Assembly (NCBI GenBank): GCA_958296225.1
Contig: OY282456.1
Span: 3,038,001-3,102,000 of the forward strand
Source of the DNA: an uncultured Dehalococcoidia bacterium
GTDB taxonomy: Bacteria; Chloroflexota; Dehalococcoidia; Lucifugimonadales; UBA3495
Length of the DNA: 64,000 nt
Direction of reading: 5' to 3'
A program made the position numbers and the translations under genes. Positions 8,747 through 16,568 of this stretch are shown in pieces. Below the pieces are notes generated by a model. The model was not told the origin of the DNA. It was given only the letters and a program-made list of their open reading frames with translations, and searched no databases. Position 1 is the stretch's first letter. Every line of letters begins with the position of its first letter.

Positions 8747-8826
8747 CAGACGGCATCGGGACACCGCCGCATCCCCCCTGCCCCGCCAGCCGGGGCTGAA
8801 CCGGCGCAATCCGTCAGGATACCGAT

Positions 8827-9237
8827 ATGGCAGACAGCGACAATAGCCGGTCATGGTGGCGTTTCTTTGACGGCTCGGTCTCCGTCAGCGCCAGTATGCT
8901 GCTGGCCGTGCTGATTGACAGCTGCGCGCTCTGTGACCGGCTGCCGCTGCTGGGATTCCTCGGGGAACTGGCAGAGCAGGATGATGGGGTTATAATAGTG
9001 GCGACGCTGCTGCTGTTTCCGACTACGGCGGCGCTTTACGGAGGTGCAAAAGTGATTTTTGCGGCGAAAGAGGCAGTTGAGAAAAAGGCTATGGAGCGGG
9101 GCCGGCAAGCCGGCCGACAGGAAGGTTTGCAAGAAGCCCGCCGGGAAGAGCGCGCGCGTATCAGCAAAGTGCTGGCGGAGCATGGCGTATCGCCCGACTC
9201 GGAACTGGCGCGGCGCCTTACCGGCGAATCCGAATAA
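8827..9237 (+). CDS. Small membrane protein with basic/acidic repeat tail, copy 1
   Basis: I do not recognise the family. The 136-residue product has two hydrophobic segments (about residues 20-45 and 53-72), then a charged helix with RGRQAGRQEGLQEARREERA, a tail rich in Arg/Gln/Glu/Gly, and a short C-terminal helix. Similar G-spaced charged tails occur at the ends of many bacterial proteins of unknown role, including the product of 14454-15020 here. The gene follows minE by 80 bases and is nearly duplicated at 9362. It may or may not be linked to division. The region contains a TATAAT inside the reading frame that is not used as evidence of a promoter. Confidence 0.6.
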   Translation: MADSDNSRSWWRFFDGSVSVSASMLLAVLIDSCALCDRLPLLGFLGELAEQDDGVIIVATLLLFPTTAALYGGAKVIFAAKEAVEKKAMERGRQAGRQEGLQEARREERARISKVLAEHGVSPDSELARRLTGESE

Positions 9238-9254
9238 GCCGGCCAAACTCCCAG

Positions 9255-9760
9255 GAAAAATCGCGGACAACAGAGTGACCACCCCCGGCAGGTAGCGCGG
9301 GGAGCGGGTGCGGGCCGCCACTCAGCCGGGGTTAAACCGCGCAACCCGTCAGGATACCGATATGGCAGACAGCGACAATAGCCGGTCATGGTGGCGCTTC
9401 TTTGACGGCTCGGTCTCCGTCAGCGCCAGTATGCTGCTGGCCGTGCTGATTGACGGCTGCGCGCTCTGCGACCGGCTGCCGCTGCTGAGCGTCCTCGGGG
9501 AACTGGCAGAGCAGGATGATGGGGTTATAATAGTGGCGACACTGCTGCTGTTTCCGACTACGGCGGCGCTTTACGGAGGTGCAAAAGTGATTTTTGCGGC
9601 GAAAGAGGCAGTTGAGAAAAAGGCTATGGAGCGGGGCCGGCAAGCCGGCCGGCAAGAAGCCCGCCGGGAAGAGCGCGCGCGTATCAGCAAGGTGCTGGCG
9701 GAGCATGGCGTATCGCCCGACTCGGAACTGGCGCGACGCCTTACCGGCGAATCCGAATAA
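9255..9760 (+). repeat. Direct duplication of the gene at 8827, with a minE fragment at its left end
   Basis: From about 9310 to 9760 the sequence repeats 8778-9237 almost exactly, shifted by 535 bases at the start and 523 at the end (a 12-base deletion in the charged tail). Just left of it, 9256-9315 matches the beginning of minE (about 8507-8570). So the copied unit once ran from inside minE through the small gene, and about 200 bases between were later lost in the second copy. Confidence 0.8.
9362..9760 (+). CDS. Small membrane protein with charged repeat tail, copy 2
   Basis: Near-identical tandem paralogue of the gene at 8827: same two hydrophobic segments and charged tail, 132 residues, with only a few substitutions (for example SCALC to GCALC, LGFLG to LSVLG) and a four-residue deletion in the tail (EGLQ). 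The ATG at 9362 matches the start of copy 1; an earlier in-frame start would read into the minE remnant and is unlikely. High identity indicates a recent duplication or gene conversion. Function unknown. Confidence 0.55.
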   Translation: MADSDNSRSWWRFFDGSVSVSASMLLAVLIDGCALCDRLPLLSVLGELAEQDDGVIIVATLLLFPTTAALYGGAKVIFAAKEAVEKKAMERGRQAGRQEARREERARISKVLAEHGVSPDSELARRLTGESE

Positions 9761-9838
9761 GCCGGCCAAACTCCAATTTGTGGGGTTTTGATGCTGGCTC
9801 GCGCCGGCAGGGTACGGAGGCTGCCGGCGGCAAACAAG

Positions 9839-9866
9839 TTGACCCCCTGCTTTCGTGGGTTATAAT
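9839..9866 (+). promoter_or_regulatory. Sigma-70-type promoter upstream of MFS gene
   Basis: TTGACC (9839-9844), a 16-base spacer, and a perfect TATAAT (9861-9866). It stands about 140 bases upstream of the MFS start at 10004 and is one of the clearest promoters in the window. Confidence 0.6.
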
Positions 9867-10003
9867 GCGCCACATTACCCTGCGTAAACTGCGGGTTACG
9901 ACGGTAGCAGCGCGTTTTGCAGACATCACGCGCCGACGTGTGCGCCGCAAGCAAAGCCGGATTGCCGTTGCCCCCCGGTTTTGGACGCAGCAGGAGTAGC
10001 GAC

Positions 10004-11407
10004 ATGGCCACGGCTCCCGCACCGCAGCGCGGTTATCTGGGACAAAAAGCGTACCGATTTCTCGCCGCGCTGGTGTTCCGTGATTTCCGGTTCCTGGCGG
10101 TGGCAACCCTGTGCAGCGGCAGTGGGGCGTGGGCGCTGATCGTAGCGCGCGGCGCCTGGGTGTACAGCATCCCGGAGTTGCAGGGCACTTGGGGGTTGTG
10201 GGTAGGGTTGATTACCTTCGCCGCGATGTCGCCGCGCTTTTTTGCCACGCCCTTCATCGGGTATCTGGCCGACCGGGTTACGCGAAAGCGGCTGTTGCAG
10301 TGGGTCTATACCCTGCAGCTGATTCAGGCCGCCGTGATGGCCGTGTTGGTCATGGCTGGCGTTGCCAATCCCTGGTACGTGGTCGCGCTCGCCGTCATCA
10401 ACGGTACGCTGCGAGCGACCCAGCAGACGGCGGCGCAGTCACTAGCGCCCAATCTGGTGGACCGGGAGCGGCTGCCTAACGCGGTGGCGCTCAACGAGGC
10501 AATGCAGCAGGGTTCCCGGGCGGTTGGCCCTCTGATTTTGCTCATTGTGGCGGCAACCGTCGGCAGTGGCGCTTTGCTCCAACAAGGCGGCGCCGTATTC
10601 AACGTCCAGAATCTGATTTTCACCCTGGGCACATCGTCTATCGTGTTCTGGGCCTGCGCCGCTTTTTACCTGGTGGCGCTGATTTCGGCCCTCAGCATCA
10701 GGACCGTTTCTTCCGGCAACATCGACCGGCGGCGCAGTTTCTGGGTCAATACGGCCGCCGGGTTTGCTTACGCTTACAGCACGCCGCTGGTTTTCGGCAT
10801 CATCCTCATGGCGCTGGCGCACTGCGTGCTGGTAATGTCCTTCGAGTCGATGCTGCCGCCCCTGGCCCGTGAAAAACTTTCCCCGGACGGGATGACATTC
10901 AATCAAAACGACGTGTACGCCCTGATGACGGCGTTGGGCGTGGGGGCGCTGGTCTCGTCCGTCTTCGTCGGTGGCATTGTGAGTCACTTGACCCGTGGAC
11001 GGATATTTTTGCTGCTGGGGTTCACCAGCAGCCTCACGCCAATCGGCTTGGGTCTGTCGGCCCAAACCGGCGTTTCCGTGGTTGCCGCCGTGCTTATGGG
11101 CCTGGGCACCGCCGGGTTTATGACCATCACCCATACCATCATCCAATCAGTGGTTCCGGACGAAATCCGCGGACGTGTGGCCGCCGTCTATTCGATGCAC
11201 GTAGGCGGCAGCATGGCCTTCGCCAACCTGCTGTATGGCGGCCTCGCCGACTATTTCTCAGCGGGCAATGTGATGGCCGTCGCCGGGGCGGCGTTCACCA
11301 TCGTGGTGGTTGGCACCGTGGTCGGCAGCGGCTTCTGGCGCGGCGTATATTTCCGCGGCGAGGCCCGCCCGGTAGCGGCGGCGGCCACGCCAGCCGGCGG
11401 CGACTAG
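10004..11407 (+). CDS. Major facilitator superfamily transporter (MFS_3/EntS-like)
   Basis: A 467-residue polytopic membrane protein with about 12 hydrophobic segments. Family marks include the loop between helices 2 and 3, GYLADRVTRKRLLQ (the MFS DRxxRR signature), and a second-half counterpart GRIFLLLG. The arrangement, with NGTLRATQQTAAQSLAPNLV in helix 4-5, fits exporters of the EntS/MFS_3 group that move siderophores or drugs. The start at ATG 10004 has AGGAG upstream; the open frame continues to 9917 but without a start context. A strong promoter lies at 9839. The substrate is not predictable. Confidence 0.85.
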   Translation: MATAPAPQRGYLGQKAYRFLAALVFRDFRFLAVATLCSGSGAWALIVARGAWVYSIPELQGTWGLWVGLITFAAMSPRFFATPFIGYLADRVTRKRLLQWVYTLQLIQAAVMAVLVMAGVANPWYVVALAVINGTLRATQQTAAQSLAPNLVDRERLPNAVALNEAMQQGSRAVGPLILLIVAATVGSGALLQQGGAVFNVQNLIFTLGTSSIVFWACAAFYLVALISALSIRTVSSGNIDRRRSFWVNTAAGFAYAYSTPLVFGIILMALAHCVLVMSFESMLPPLAREKLSPDGMTFNQNDVYALMTALGVGALVSSVFVGGIVSHLTRGRIFLLLGFTSSLTPIGLGLSAQTGVSVVAAVLMGLGTAGFMTITHTIIQSVVPDEIRGRVAAVYSMHVGGSMAFANLLYGGLADYFSAGNVMAVAGAAFTIVVVGTVVGSGFWRGVYFRGEARPVAAAATPAGGD

Positions 11408-11454
11408 ATTCCGTCCGGCGCCGGAATGACGAATTCGGTTATTGGAGTTCCATC

Positions 11455-12777
11455 TTGCCTACCGATGAAACAGCCCGTTACCGGGAGACTACCCCCAAGT
11501 CCCGCGCCATGTGGGAGGAGGCTTGCCGCTACCTCCCCGACGGGGACAGCCGGCACTCGATTTTCTGGAAACCCTACCCGATTTTCACCGAATCGGCGCG
11601 CGGCGCGGTCGTTACCGACGCCGACGGCGTGGAGCGTCTGGACTTCATCAATACGATGACCACCATGATTCTGGGCCACGGCCCGGCCCCGGTGCTCAAC
11701 GCCGCCCGCGCGCAGATGGAATTGGGCCTCGCTTACAATTCTCCGAACCGCCACCAGGTAGAGCTGGCGCGGCTGTTGTGTGCGCGCATCCCGTCTTTTG
11801 AGCAGGTGCGCTTTACCAACTCGGGCACCGAAGCCACGCTGAACACCATCCGGGCGGCCCGCGCCTTCACGGGACGCAGCAAGATTGCCAAGGTGGAGGG
11901 CGGCTATCATGGCACCCACGACGCCGTGCTGGTGAGCCTCCGCATCGACCCGGCTGCCGGCGGCGACTACGACAACCCGCAGCCCGTGGCATCCAGCGGG
12001 GGCCTGGTGGACGGCACGCTGGAGCAGGCCGTCATCATCCCCTACAACGACGCGCCGGTGGCCCGCCGCATCCTGGAAGAACACCGGGGGGAACTGGCGG
12101 CCATCATCGTGGAGCCGGTGATGGGTTCAGTGGGAATGCTTCCGGCCGACACGGCTTATTTGACGATGCTGCGGGATTTCGCCGATGACGCCGGGGCGCT
12201 CCTCATTTTTGATGAGGTAATCAGTTTCCGGGTGTCGCCCGGCGGCGCGCAGGAATATTACGGCGTAACGCCTGACCTGACCGCGTTGGGCAAGATTATC
12301 GGCGGCGGGTTCCCGGTGGGAGCCTTCGGGGGCCGCTCGGATATTATGCGCCTCTACAGCCCCAGCAGCGGGCCGGTGATTAACCACGGGGGCACGTTCA
12401 ACGCCAACCCAATCAGCATGGCCGCCGGCGTCGCCACCCTGACTGAGCTAACGCCTATCGTATATCGCCAGCTGGCCGAACTGACCGAGATGCTGCGTCA
12501 GGGGATTCGCAAGGTTGGCTCCGAAATGGAGCAGCCGGTGAGGGTAACGGGCGTGGGTTCCCTTTTCGGTATCCACTTTGCCGACGGGCCACTCCGCAAC
12601 TATCGTGACATCGCCGTTGCCGACAAGGCGCTGGGCGAGCGCGTGTTCCTGGGGATGCTCAACGAAGGCTTCCTGCTGGCCCCCAACCTGGTGGGCGCGC
12701 TATCGACGTCCCTGGGCGAGGTGGAGATAGACGCCTTCGTGCGGGGATTCCGTAGGGTGCTGCAACGGCAAACGTAA
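11455..12777 (+). CDS. Class III PLP aminotransferase, glutamate-1-semialdehyde aminomutase-like
   Basis: A fold-type I PLP enzyme resembling HemL. Seen in order: RFTNSGTEATLNTIRAAR (PLP phosphate site), KVEGGYHGTHD, IFDEVISFR with the Asp that binds the PLP nitrogen, and ALGKIIGGGFPVGAFGG with the Schiff-base Lys. The motif set is that of GSA aminotransferase-like proteins, but several subfamilies share it and no other haem genes lie nearby, so the true substrate is open. The TTG start at 11455 follows TTGGAG by eight bases. Length 440 is normal. It ends convergently with the monooxygenase gene. Confidence 0.85.
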   Translation: MPTDETARYRETTPKSRAMWEEACRYLPDGDSRHSIFWKPYPIFTESARGAVVTDADGVERLDFINTMTTMILGHGPAPVLNAARAQMELGLAYNSPNRHQVELARLLCARIPSFEQVRFTNSGTEATLNTIRAARAFTGRSKIAKVEGGYHGTHDAVLVSLRIDPAAGGDYDNPQPVASSGGLVDGTLEQAVIIPYNDAPVARRILEEHRGELAAIIVEPVMGSVGMLPADTAYLTMLRDFADDAGALLIFDEVISFRVSPGGAQEYYGVTPDLTALGKIIGGGFPVGAFGGRSDIMRLYSPSSGPVINHGGTFNANPISMAAGVATLTELTPIVYRQLAELTEMLRQGIRKVGSEMEQPVRVTGVGSLFGIHFADGPLRNYRDIAVADKALGERVFLGMLNEGFLLAPNLVGALSTSLGEVEIDAFVRGFRRVLQRQT

Positions 12778-12785
12778 CCGATGAC

Positions 12786-12814
12786 GCCGGGGCGGGTTTC
12801 AAGCCCGCCCCGGC
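12786..12814. terminator. Strong hairpin between convergent genes
   Basis: GCCGGGGCGGG and CCCGCCCCGGC form an 11-bp GC-only stem with a 7-base loop, placed between two convergent genes. It lacks a T-run, but position and stability fit a bidirectional terminator. A related hairpin follows the DAHP synthase gene at 57712. Confidence 0.6.
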
Positions 12815-12838
12815 AGCGTTCCGGGCGCAAAGGGCGCG

Positions 12839-13168
12839 TCAGTCCATCGGCGGGCGTTTTTCCCACTGCTCCGGCGCAGGATATACTGGCGTGGCAATCT
12901 TGCGGACGTTTTCGGTGGCGAACCAGTCGGCGCACTCCTCCCGCCACTTGATGAAGTGGGGAGCGTTGCGATGGGCGTCCAGCGCGGCGTCGTCCTCATA
13001 GACCTCGAACAGGTGCAGCCGGTTCTCGTCCTCGTTGTCTTGCAGCACGTCGAACCGCAGGCAGCCCGGTTCATCGTTGTTGGAACCACGGGCATCGCCC
13101 AGCATGGACTCCAGGAACTGCTCTTTGAAGCCCGGCTTGATGTTAATCTCGACAATCAGCGCAATCAT
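12839..13168 (-). CDS. Antibiotic biosynthesis monooxygenase (ABM)-domain protein
   Basis: A 109-residue ferredoxin-like fold protein of the ABM/quinol monooxygenase family: MIALIVEINIKPG first strand, FLESMLGDARGS helix, CLRFDVLQDNED second strand, LHLFEVYEDDAALDAHRNAP with the conserved E..D..A...H pattern. Such small dimeric proteins act as cofactorless oxygenases or stress proteins; the substrate is unknown. The start at 13168 is fixed by AAGGAG eight bases upstream. TATAAT on the minus strand at 13203-13208 could serve as its -10 box. Confidence 0.85.
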   Translation of the reverse strand: MIALIVEINIKPGFKEQFLESMLGDARGSNNDEPGCLRFDVLQDNEDENRLHLFEVYEDDAALDAHRNAPHFIKWREECADWFATENVRKIATPVYPAPEQWEKRPPMD

Positions 13169-13271
13169 CGTTGTCTCCTTGAATGGCAGCGAATCGTGGC
13201 CGATTATAGCAGTGACGGCCGCAAAGTTGTAGAATGCCGGATATAACAGGCCCACGGCAAGGGAGGCGATT

Positions 13272-13487
13272 ATGGCAGATATTCCCATCGTGTACACCCT
13301 CACGGTTTGTCCGGCGTGCGACTCGCTGCGCATGGCCTGGCGACGGGAAGGCGTGGAATATGAGGAACGCCGCGTTGACCAGAGCCAGGATACGCTGGAC
13401 GAAGCCCTGGACTATGGCGATGTAGTCCCCATCATCGTGTGGCCCGACGGCAAGGTGGAGATGGGTTTCCGGGGCCAACGCGGTTGA
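13272..13487 (+). CDS. Glutaredoxin-like small thiol protein
   Basis: A 71-residue thioredoxin-fold protein with a CPAC active-site motif at residues 13-16 after a TLTVC strand, and VVPIIVWPDG, which holds the cis-Pro region. It is shorter than classic glutaredoxins but close to NrdH/mini-glutaredoxin size. It is likely to reduce protein disulphides in the cytoplasm. It lies 82 bases upstream of another thioredoxin-fold gene, so the two may share a redox role. GGGAGG precedes the ATG. Confidence 0.75.
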   Translation: MADIPIVYTLTVCPACDSLRMAWRREGVEYEERRVDQSQDTLDEALDYGDVVPIIVWPDGKVEMGFRGQRG

Positions 13488-13569
13488 GAAATCGGCTGAC
13501 GGGCCGGCGGCCCGTTTCCCGGCATCGCCATCCCAAACCGGCAAAACAGGAAATCAGAGAGGTGCGATT

Positions 13570-14154
13570 ATGGTACAAGAAGCCAGCGTGGTAACTCCCG
13601 CGCGCTACGCTCAGGGCATGAGCTACGACGAATATATGAACAGCATCAAGGTCAACAAGGCCCGCTTTGAGGAGTATTACGCCAACGTCAAGCTGGAGTC
13701 GGAACAGGCTGACGCGCTGCGCGAGTTGGCCGGCTCCGAGGGTGGCCCCGCCCGCATGATGGTCATTGGCGAGGACTGGTGCGGCGACGTGGTGCGCGAG
13801 CTGCCCGTGCTGGCCCGTGTCGCTGAGGCGGCCGGTCTGGAACTCCGCATTTTCCCCCGGGACGAAAACCACGACATTATGAACGAGTTCCTCAAAGAGG
13901 GGCTGTATATGTCCATCCCGGTGGCGGTGTTTTACGACCAGGGGCACGAATACATCTGCCACTGGATTGAGCGCTCCCAGGCGGCCAACCGGGAGCAGGG
14001 AGAAATCGAGGCGGTCATCCGCGCCGAGCAGCCGGATATTTCCGACCAGGATTTTGGCCGCCAGCGGCGCGCCCGCACCGCCGCCCGCGCCGGGGACTGG
14101 CAGAAGGCTACCGTTGACGAGCTGGTGGGGATGTTGCAGGAACACCTGCACTAA
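13570..14154 (+). CDS. Thioredoxin-fold protein with single active-site Cys
   Basis: A 194-residue protein. After a helical N-terminus (SYDEYMNSIKVNKARFEEYY) comes a thioredoxin-type core: MMVIGEDWCGDVVRELPVL, where Cys71 matches the first Cys of CxxC and the second is Val, and MSIPVAVFYDQG with the cis-Pro. It ends in a basic helix. The layout matches the thioredoxin_14-like family found in Firmicutes and Chloroflexota, whose role is not well defined. As it has one Cys it may act by a monothiol mechanism. Its stop overlaps the purS stop on the other strand by four bases. Confidence 0.75.
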   Translation: MVQEASVVTPARYAQGMSYDEYMNSIKVNKARFEEYYANVKLESEQADALRELAGSEGGPARMMVIGEDWCGDVVRELPVLARVAEAAGLELRIFPRDENHDIMNEFLKEGLYMSIPVAVFYDQGHEYICHWIERSQAANREQGEIEAVIRAEQPDISDQDFGRQRRARTAARAGDWQKATVDELVGMLQEHLH

Positions 14155-14405
14155 TCGGCAGTCGGTTCCAGTGTGAACCGGTACTCCTCAATAACCGGAT
14201 TGGCCAGCAGCTGGTCGCACATACCGGCCACTGCTGCCTCCGCTTGGGCCGCATCGTCGCCGGCGATGCGGATTTCCAGGTACTTGCCGATGCGCACGTC
14301 GGCGACGGCATCGTAGCCCAGGCTGCGCAGCCCGCTACGGACGGTCAAGCCCTGTGGGTCGTTCACGGCGGGTTTGAGGGTTACATAAACGCGGGCCAGG
14401 AACAC
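14151..14405 (-). CDS. purS: Phosphoribosylformylglycinamidine synthase subunit PurS
   Basis: PurS is the small bridging subunit of the FGAM synthase complex (PurS-PurQ-PurL), the fourth step of purine synthesis. The 84-residue sequence has the family pattern: ARVYVTLKPAVNDPQG, LRSLGYDAVADVRIGKYLEI, then a helix ending PVIEEYRF. The GTG start at 14405 follows AGGA. It lies at the downstream end of the purine block; purQ and purL are not in the window, and three unrelated genes separate it from purC. Confidence 0.93.
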   Translation of the reverse strand: MFLARVYVTLKPAVNDPQGLTVRSGLRSLGYDAVADVRIGKYLEIRIAGDDAAQAEAAVAGMCDQLLANPVIEEYRFTLEPTAD

Positions 14406-14453
14406 GGCGTCGTTTCCTCGCTTAGGGCGGCTTTACATTAAGGCCGGCTTGTT

Positions 14454-15020
14454 CTATTGCCGGCGTCCGTTTCGCAGTTCGGCGCGTAGCTCGGCAATCA
14501 GGCGCATCGGATCGGCGTCCGGTTCGTCGCCAAGTCGGGCGGCCAGGGCATTCAGGGTGGCGTCCGAGCCTTCTTTGCGGCCTTCTTCTCTGCCTTCTTC
14601 GCGGCCTTCTTCTCTGCCTTCTTCTCTGCCCCGGTCCTCGGCGGCGTTGATGTCCCGGCGGCGTTTTGCCATTGCGTAAAACACTTGTACCGCTCCTTCC
14701 ACAACAACGGCGAACATACCATAGGTGAGTACGCCCCAACTCGCCAGTTGCGCTATTTCGGCCATGGGCGTTGGTTCCGCATCGCCCCAGTAATGCCCCA
14801 GAGACCACAGCCAGGTTGACAACGCGCCGCCGAAGGGCGCAACTGCGAAGTGCCTGGCTTGCCAGTCATAAGGGTTGTCAATCCAGCCCAGCAACCGCTT
14901 TGCCGGGTTGACGACTGCATCATAGCGTACCCGGCGGGGCGGCGACAAGCGGAGGGCCTTGATAATCGCAGTCAGCCCGGCCAGGCCCGCCACAAACAGA
15001 ATCGTAATCCATTTTGGCAT
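14454..15020 (-). CDS. Membrane protein with REEG repeat tail
   Basis: Unrecognised family. The 188-residue product has an N-terminal transmembrane segment, a second hydrophobic region near residues 90-120 (LTYGMFAVVVEGAVQVFYAM), then DRGREEGREEG repeated four times as a perfect tetrapeptide repeat, and a C-terminal helix. The order of elements (hydrophobic pair, EGAxxVFxA, charged G-spaced repeat, helix) resembles the duplicated genes at 8827 and 9362, so all three may be distant relatives. The DNA repeat is a 12-base unit prone to copy-number change. Confidence 0.55.
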   Translation of the reverse strand: MPKWITILFVAGLAGLTAIIKALRLSPPRRVRYDAVVNPAKRLLGWIDNPYDWQARHFAVAPFGGALSTWLWSLGHYWGDAEPTPMAEIAQLASWGVLTYGMFAVVVEGAVQVFYAMAKRRRDINAAEDRGREEGREEGREEGREEGRKEGSDATLNALAARLGDEPDADPMRLIAELRAELRNGRRQ

Positions 15021-15119
15021 ACCGGCTTACTTCCGGCCTGAAACCGCCGGCATTAGCCAGGGTTTGGCGGCGCTTTGCAATGGTTTCGGCAGGCTATGCT
15101 GCGGAACGCCGGCGTCAAG

Positions 15120-15854
15120 CTAGCCCCCGGTGGAGGGCATCGTCTGCACGCCGGTGGTGCAGGGCAGGCCGTTGGCGAACTCCGGCCCGGTATTGCCGGG
15201 GTAGTCTTCAAAAAAGCGGGCGATGCGCGCGGCGTCAACTCCTATCATCCGGTCCAGCACGCCCCAAGTGGTGAGCGCCACCATACCCTCGGGGATGTCC
15301 GGGTAGCGGCGGACGATGGCGAACTCGGCGGCCAGGGGGATGGCGTCCACGGCGGCGCGCAGGGCGGCTACGGCGGCGTCATCGGCCAGGTTATAGCTGA
15401 CGATGATGTTGCCGTGCTCCAGATTATGCACCAGCAGCTCGTCGGGCAAGGGGTAATTATAAAACCCGCAGGCGCTCCAGGCGGGCCAATGGCGGCCGGA
15501 GGTAGGCGGCACGGTGTTGTATCCGTCGGGAGCGACGTCCAGGATGCGACGTTCCGGGGGGAAATGGTCGCGGCTGGGCATTATTTCGGTACGAACGGGG
15601 CCGTCGGTTGCCGGCACTTCGTCCGGAGTTGGGCCGGACTGTGGCGTTGGCGCCGGCGTTGCGGTTGGCGGGAGGGTCGGCGCGGGCGGCGCCAGTGTTG
15701 AGATACTTGTGGTCGGCGTGGCCGCAGCGGTCGCAGTTGGCAATATCGCAATGGTCGGCGTCGGCGCGGCAGTCGGGGGTGGCGGCGGCTCACCTTGACA
15801 GGCTAACAACGCCACGGCAATTGCGGCCGCCGCCAGCGCCAGTTGCAGTTTCAT
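15120..15854 (-). CDS. DUF3105 lipoprotein
   Basis: The N-terminal signal ends in LLAC, a lipobox, followed by a Pro/Thr-rich linker of about 70 residues typical of surface lipoproteins. The C-terminal ~150 residues are a DUF3105 domain: PPTSGRHW, ACGFYNYPLPDE, then LLVHNLEHGNIIVSYN with the conserved HxxEHG, and VALTTWGV. Its function is unknown; the His/Glu pattern may bind metal. A second DUF3105 gene lies immediately upstream, 12 bases away, and is probably its tandem paralogue. Confidence 0.8.
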   Translation of the reverse strand: MKLQLALAAAAIAVALLACQGEPPPPPTAAPTPTIAILPTATAAATPTTSISTLAPPAPTLPPTATPAPTPQSGPTPDEVPATDGPVRTEIMPSRDHFPPERRILDVAPDGYNTVPPTSGRHWPAWSACGFYNYPLPDELLVHNLEHGNIIVSYNLADDAAVAALRAAVDAIPLAAEFAIVRRYPDIPEGMVALTTWGVLDRMIGVDAARIARFFEDYPGNTGPEFANGLPCTTGVQTMPSTGG

Positions 15855-15866
15855 CGCGCCGACGGG

Positions 15867-16559
15867 CTAGGGGTTCATCACGCCGCCGGCGGTGCAGGGC
15901 GCGCCGTTGGGAAATTCGGGGCCCAGCTTGCCGGAGTAGGCTTCAAAGAACCGCTCCATCCGGGCGGCGTCAATTCCCTCCCAAGGGCCGTCCATAACGC
16001 CCCAGGTGGTCAGGGCTACAGTGCCGACGGGGATTTGGTCATAGGGTCGGGCGACGCCCCACTGGCCGGTCTGGCCGATGGCATCGTAGGCGTCTTTAAG
16101 TTCGTCAACCTGGGCGGGGTCGTCAAAGTTGTAATGGACGACGATGTTGCCGTGTTCCATATTGTGGACAATGCGCTCGTCCGGCACCGGGTCGGTGTAA
16201 AAGCCGCAGCGCACCCACCGGCCCCAATGCCGCCCGGAAGTCGGCGGGGTGGTCAGGTAGCCGTCGGGGGATACGGCGGTAATCGAGAGGTTATCCGGGA
16301 AATGGTCGCGGCTGCCGGCAATTTCAACCGGCTGACCGATACCCGCAACGTACTCGCTGGCGCTGCCAGTGTCTTGCCCCGGCCCGCCGACCAGCGGCAG
16401 CACGACGGGAACCAGCAGGGCGGCGACGAAAACCACGGCGATGACGGCGAAGGCAATCAGCAGCCACTTGCTGTTGAATCCGCCGCCGCTGGCAACGGGC
16501 TGAGTGCGCCGCTGGGAACGGCTGGCGGCCCGCTGGCGGCGGTGTCGGGACGGTGGCAT
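15867..16559 (-). CDS. DUF3105 membrane-anchored protein
   Basis: Basic N-terminus (RHRRQRAASRSQRR), one strong transmembrane helix near residues 30-58, then a periplasmic DUF3105 domain with PPTSGRHWGRW, RCGFYTDPVPDE, IVHNMEHGNIVVHYN and VALTTWGV. It aligns along the whole domain with the lipoprotein encoded next to it, so the pair arose by duplication and then took different membrane anchors. It sits between purC and purS in the minus-strand block; no functional tie to purines is evident. Confidence 0.8.
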   Translation of the reverse strand: MPPSRHRRQRAASRSQRRTQPVASGGGFNSKWLLIAFAVIAVVFVAALLVPVVLPLVGGPGQDTGSASEYVAGIGQPVEIAGSRDHFPDNLSITAVSPDGYLTTPPTSGRHWGRWVRCGFYTDPVPDERIVHNMEHGNIVVHYNFDDPAQVDELKDAYDAIGQTGQWGVARPYDQIPVGTVALTTWGVMDGPWEGIDAARMERFFEAYSGKLGPEFPNGAPCTAGGVMNP

Positions 16560-16568
16560 CAGGCTTGG

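Noticed and set aside
8985..9000. TATAAT inside the small membrane gene
   Set aside because: It is inside the coding frame in both duplicated copies and has no -35 box at the right distance.
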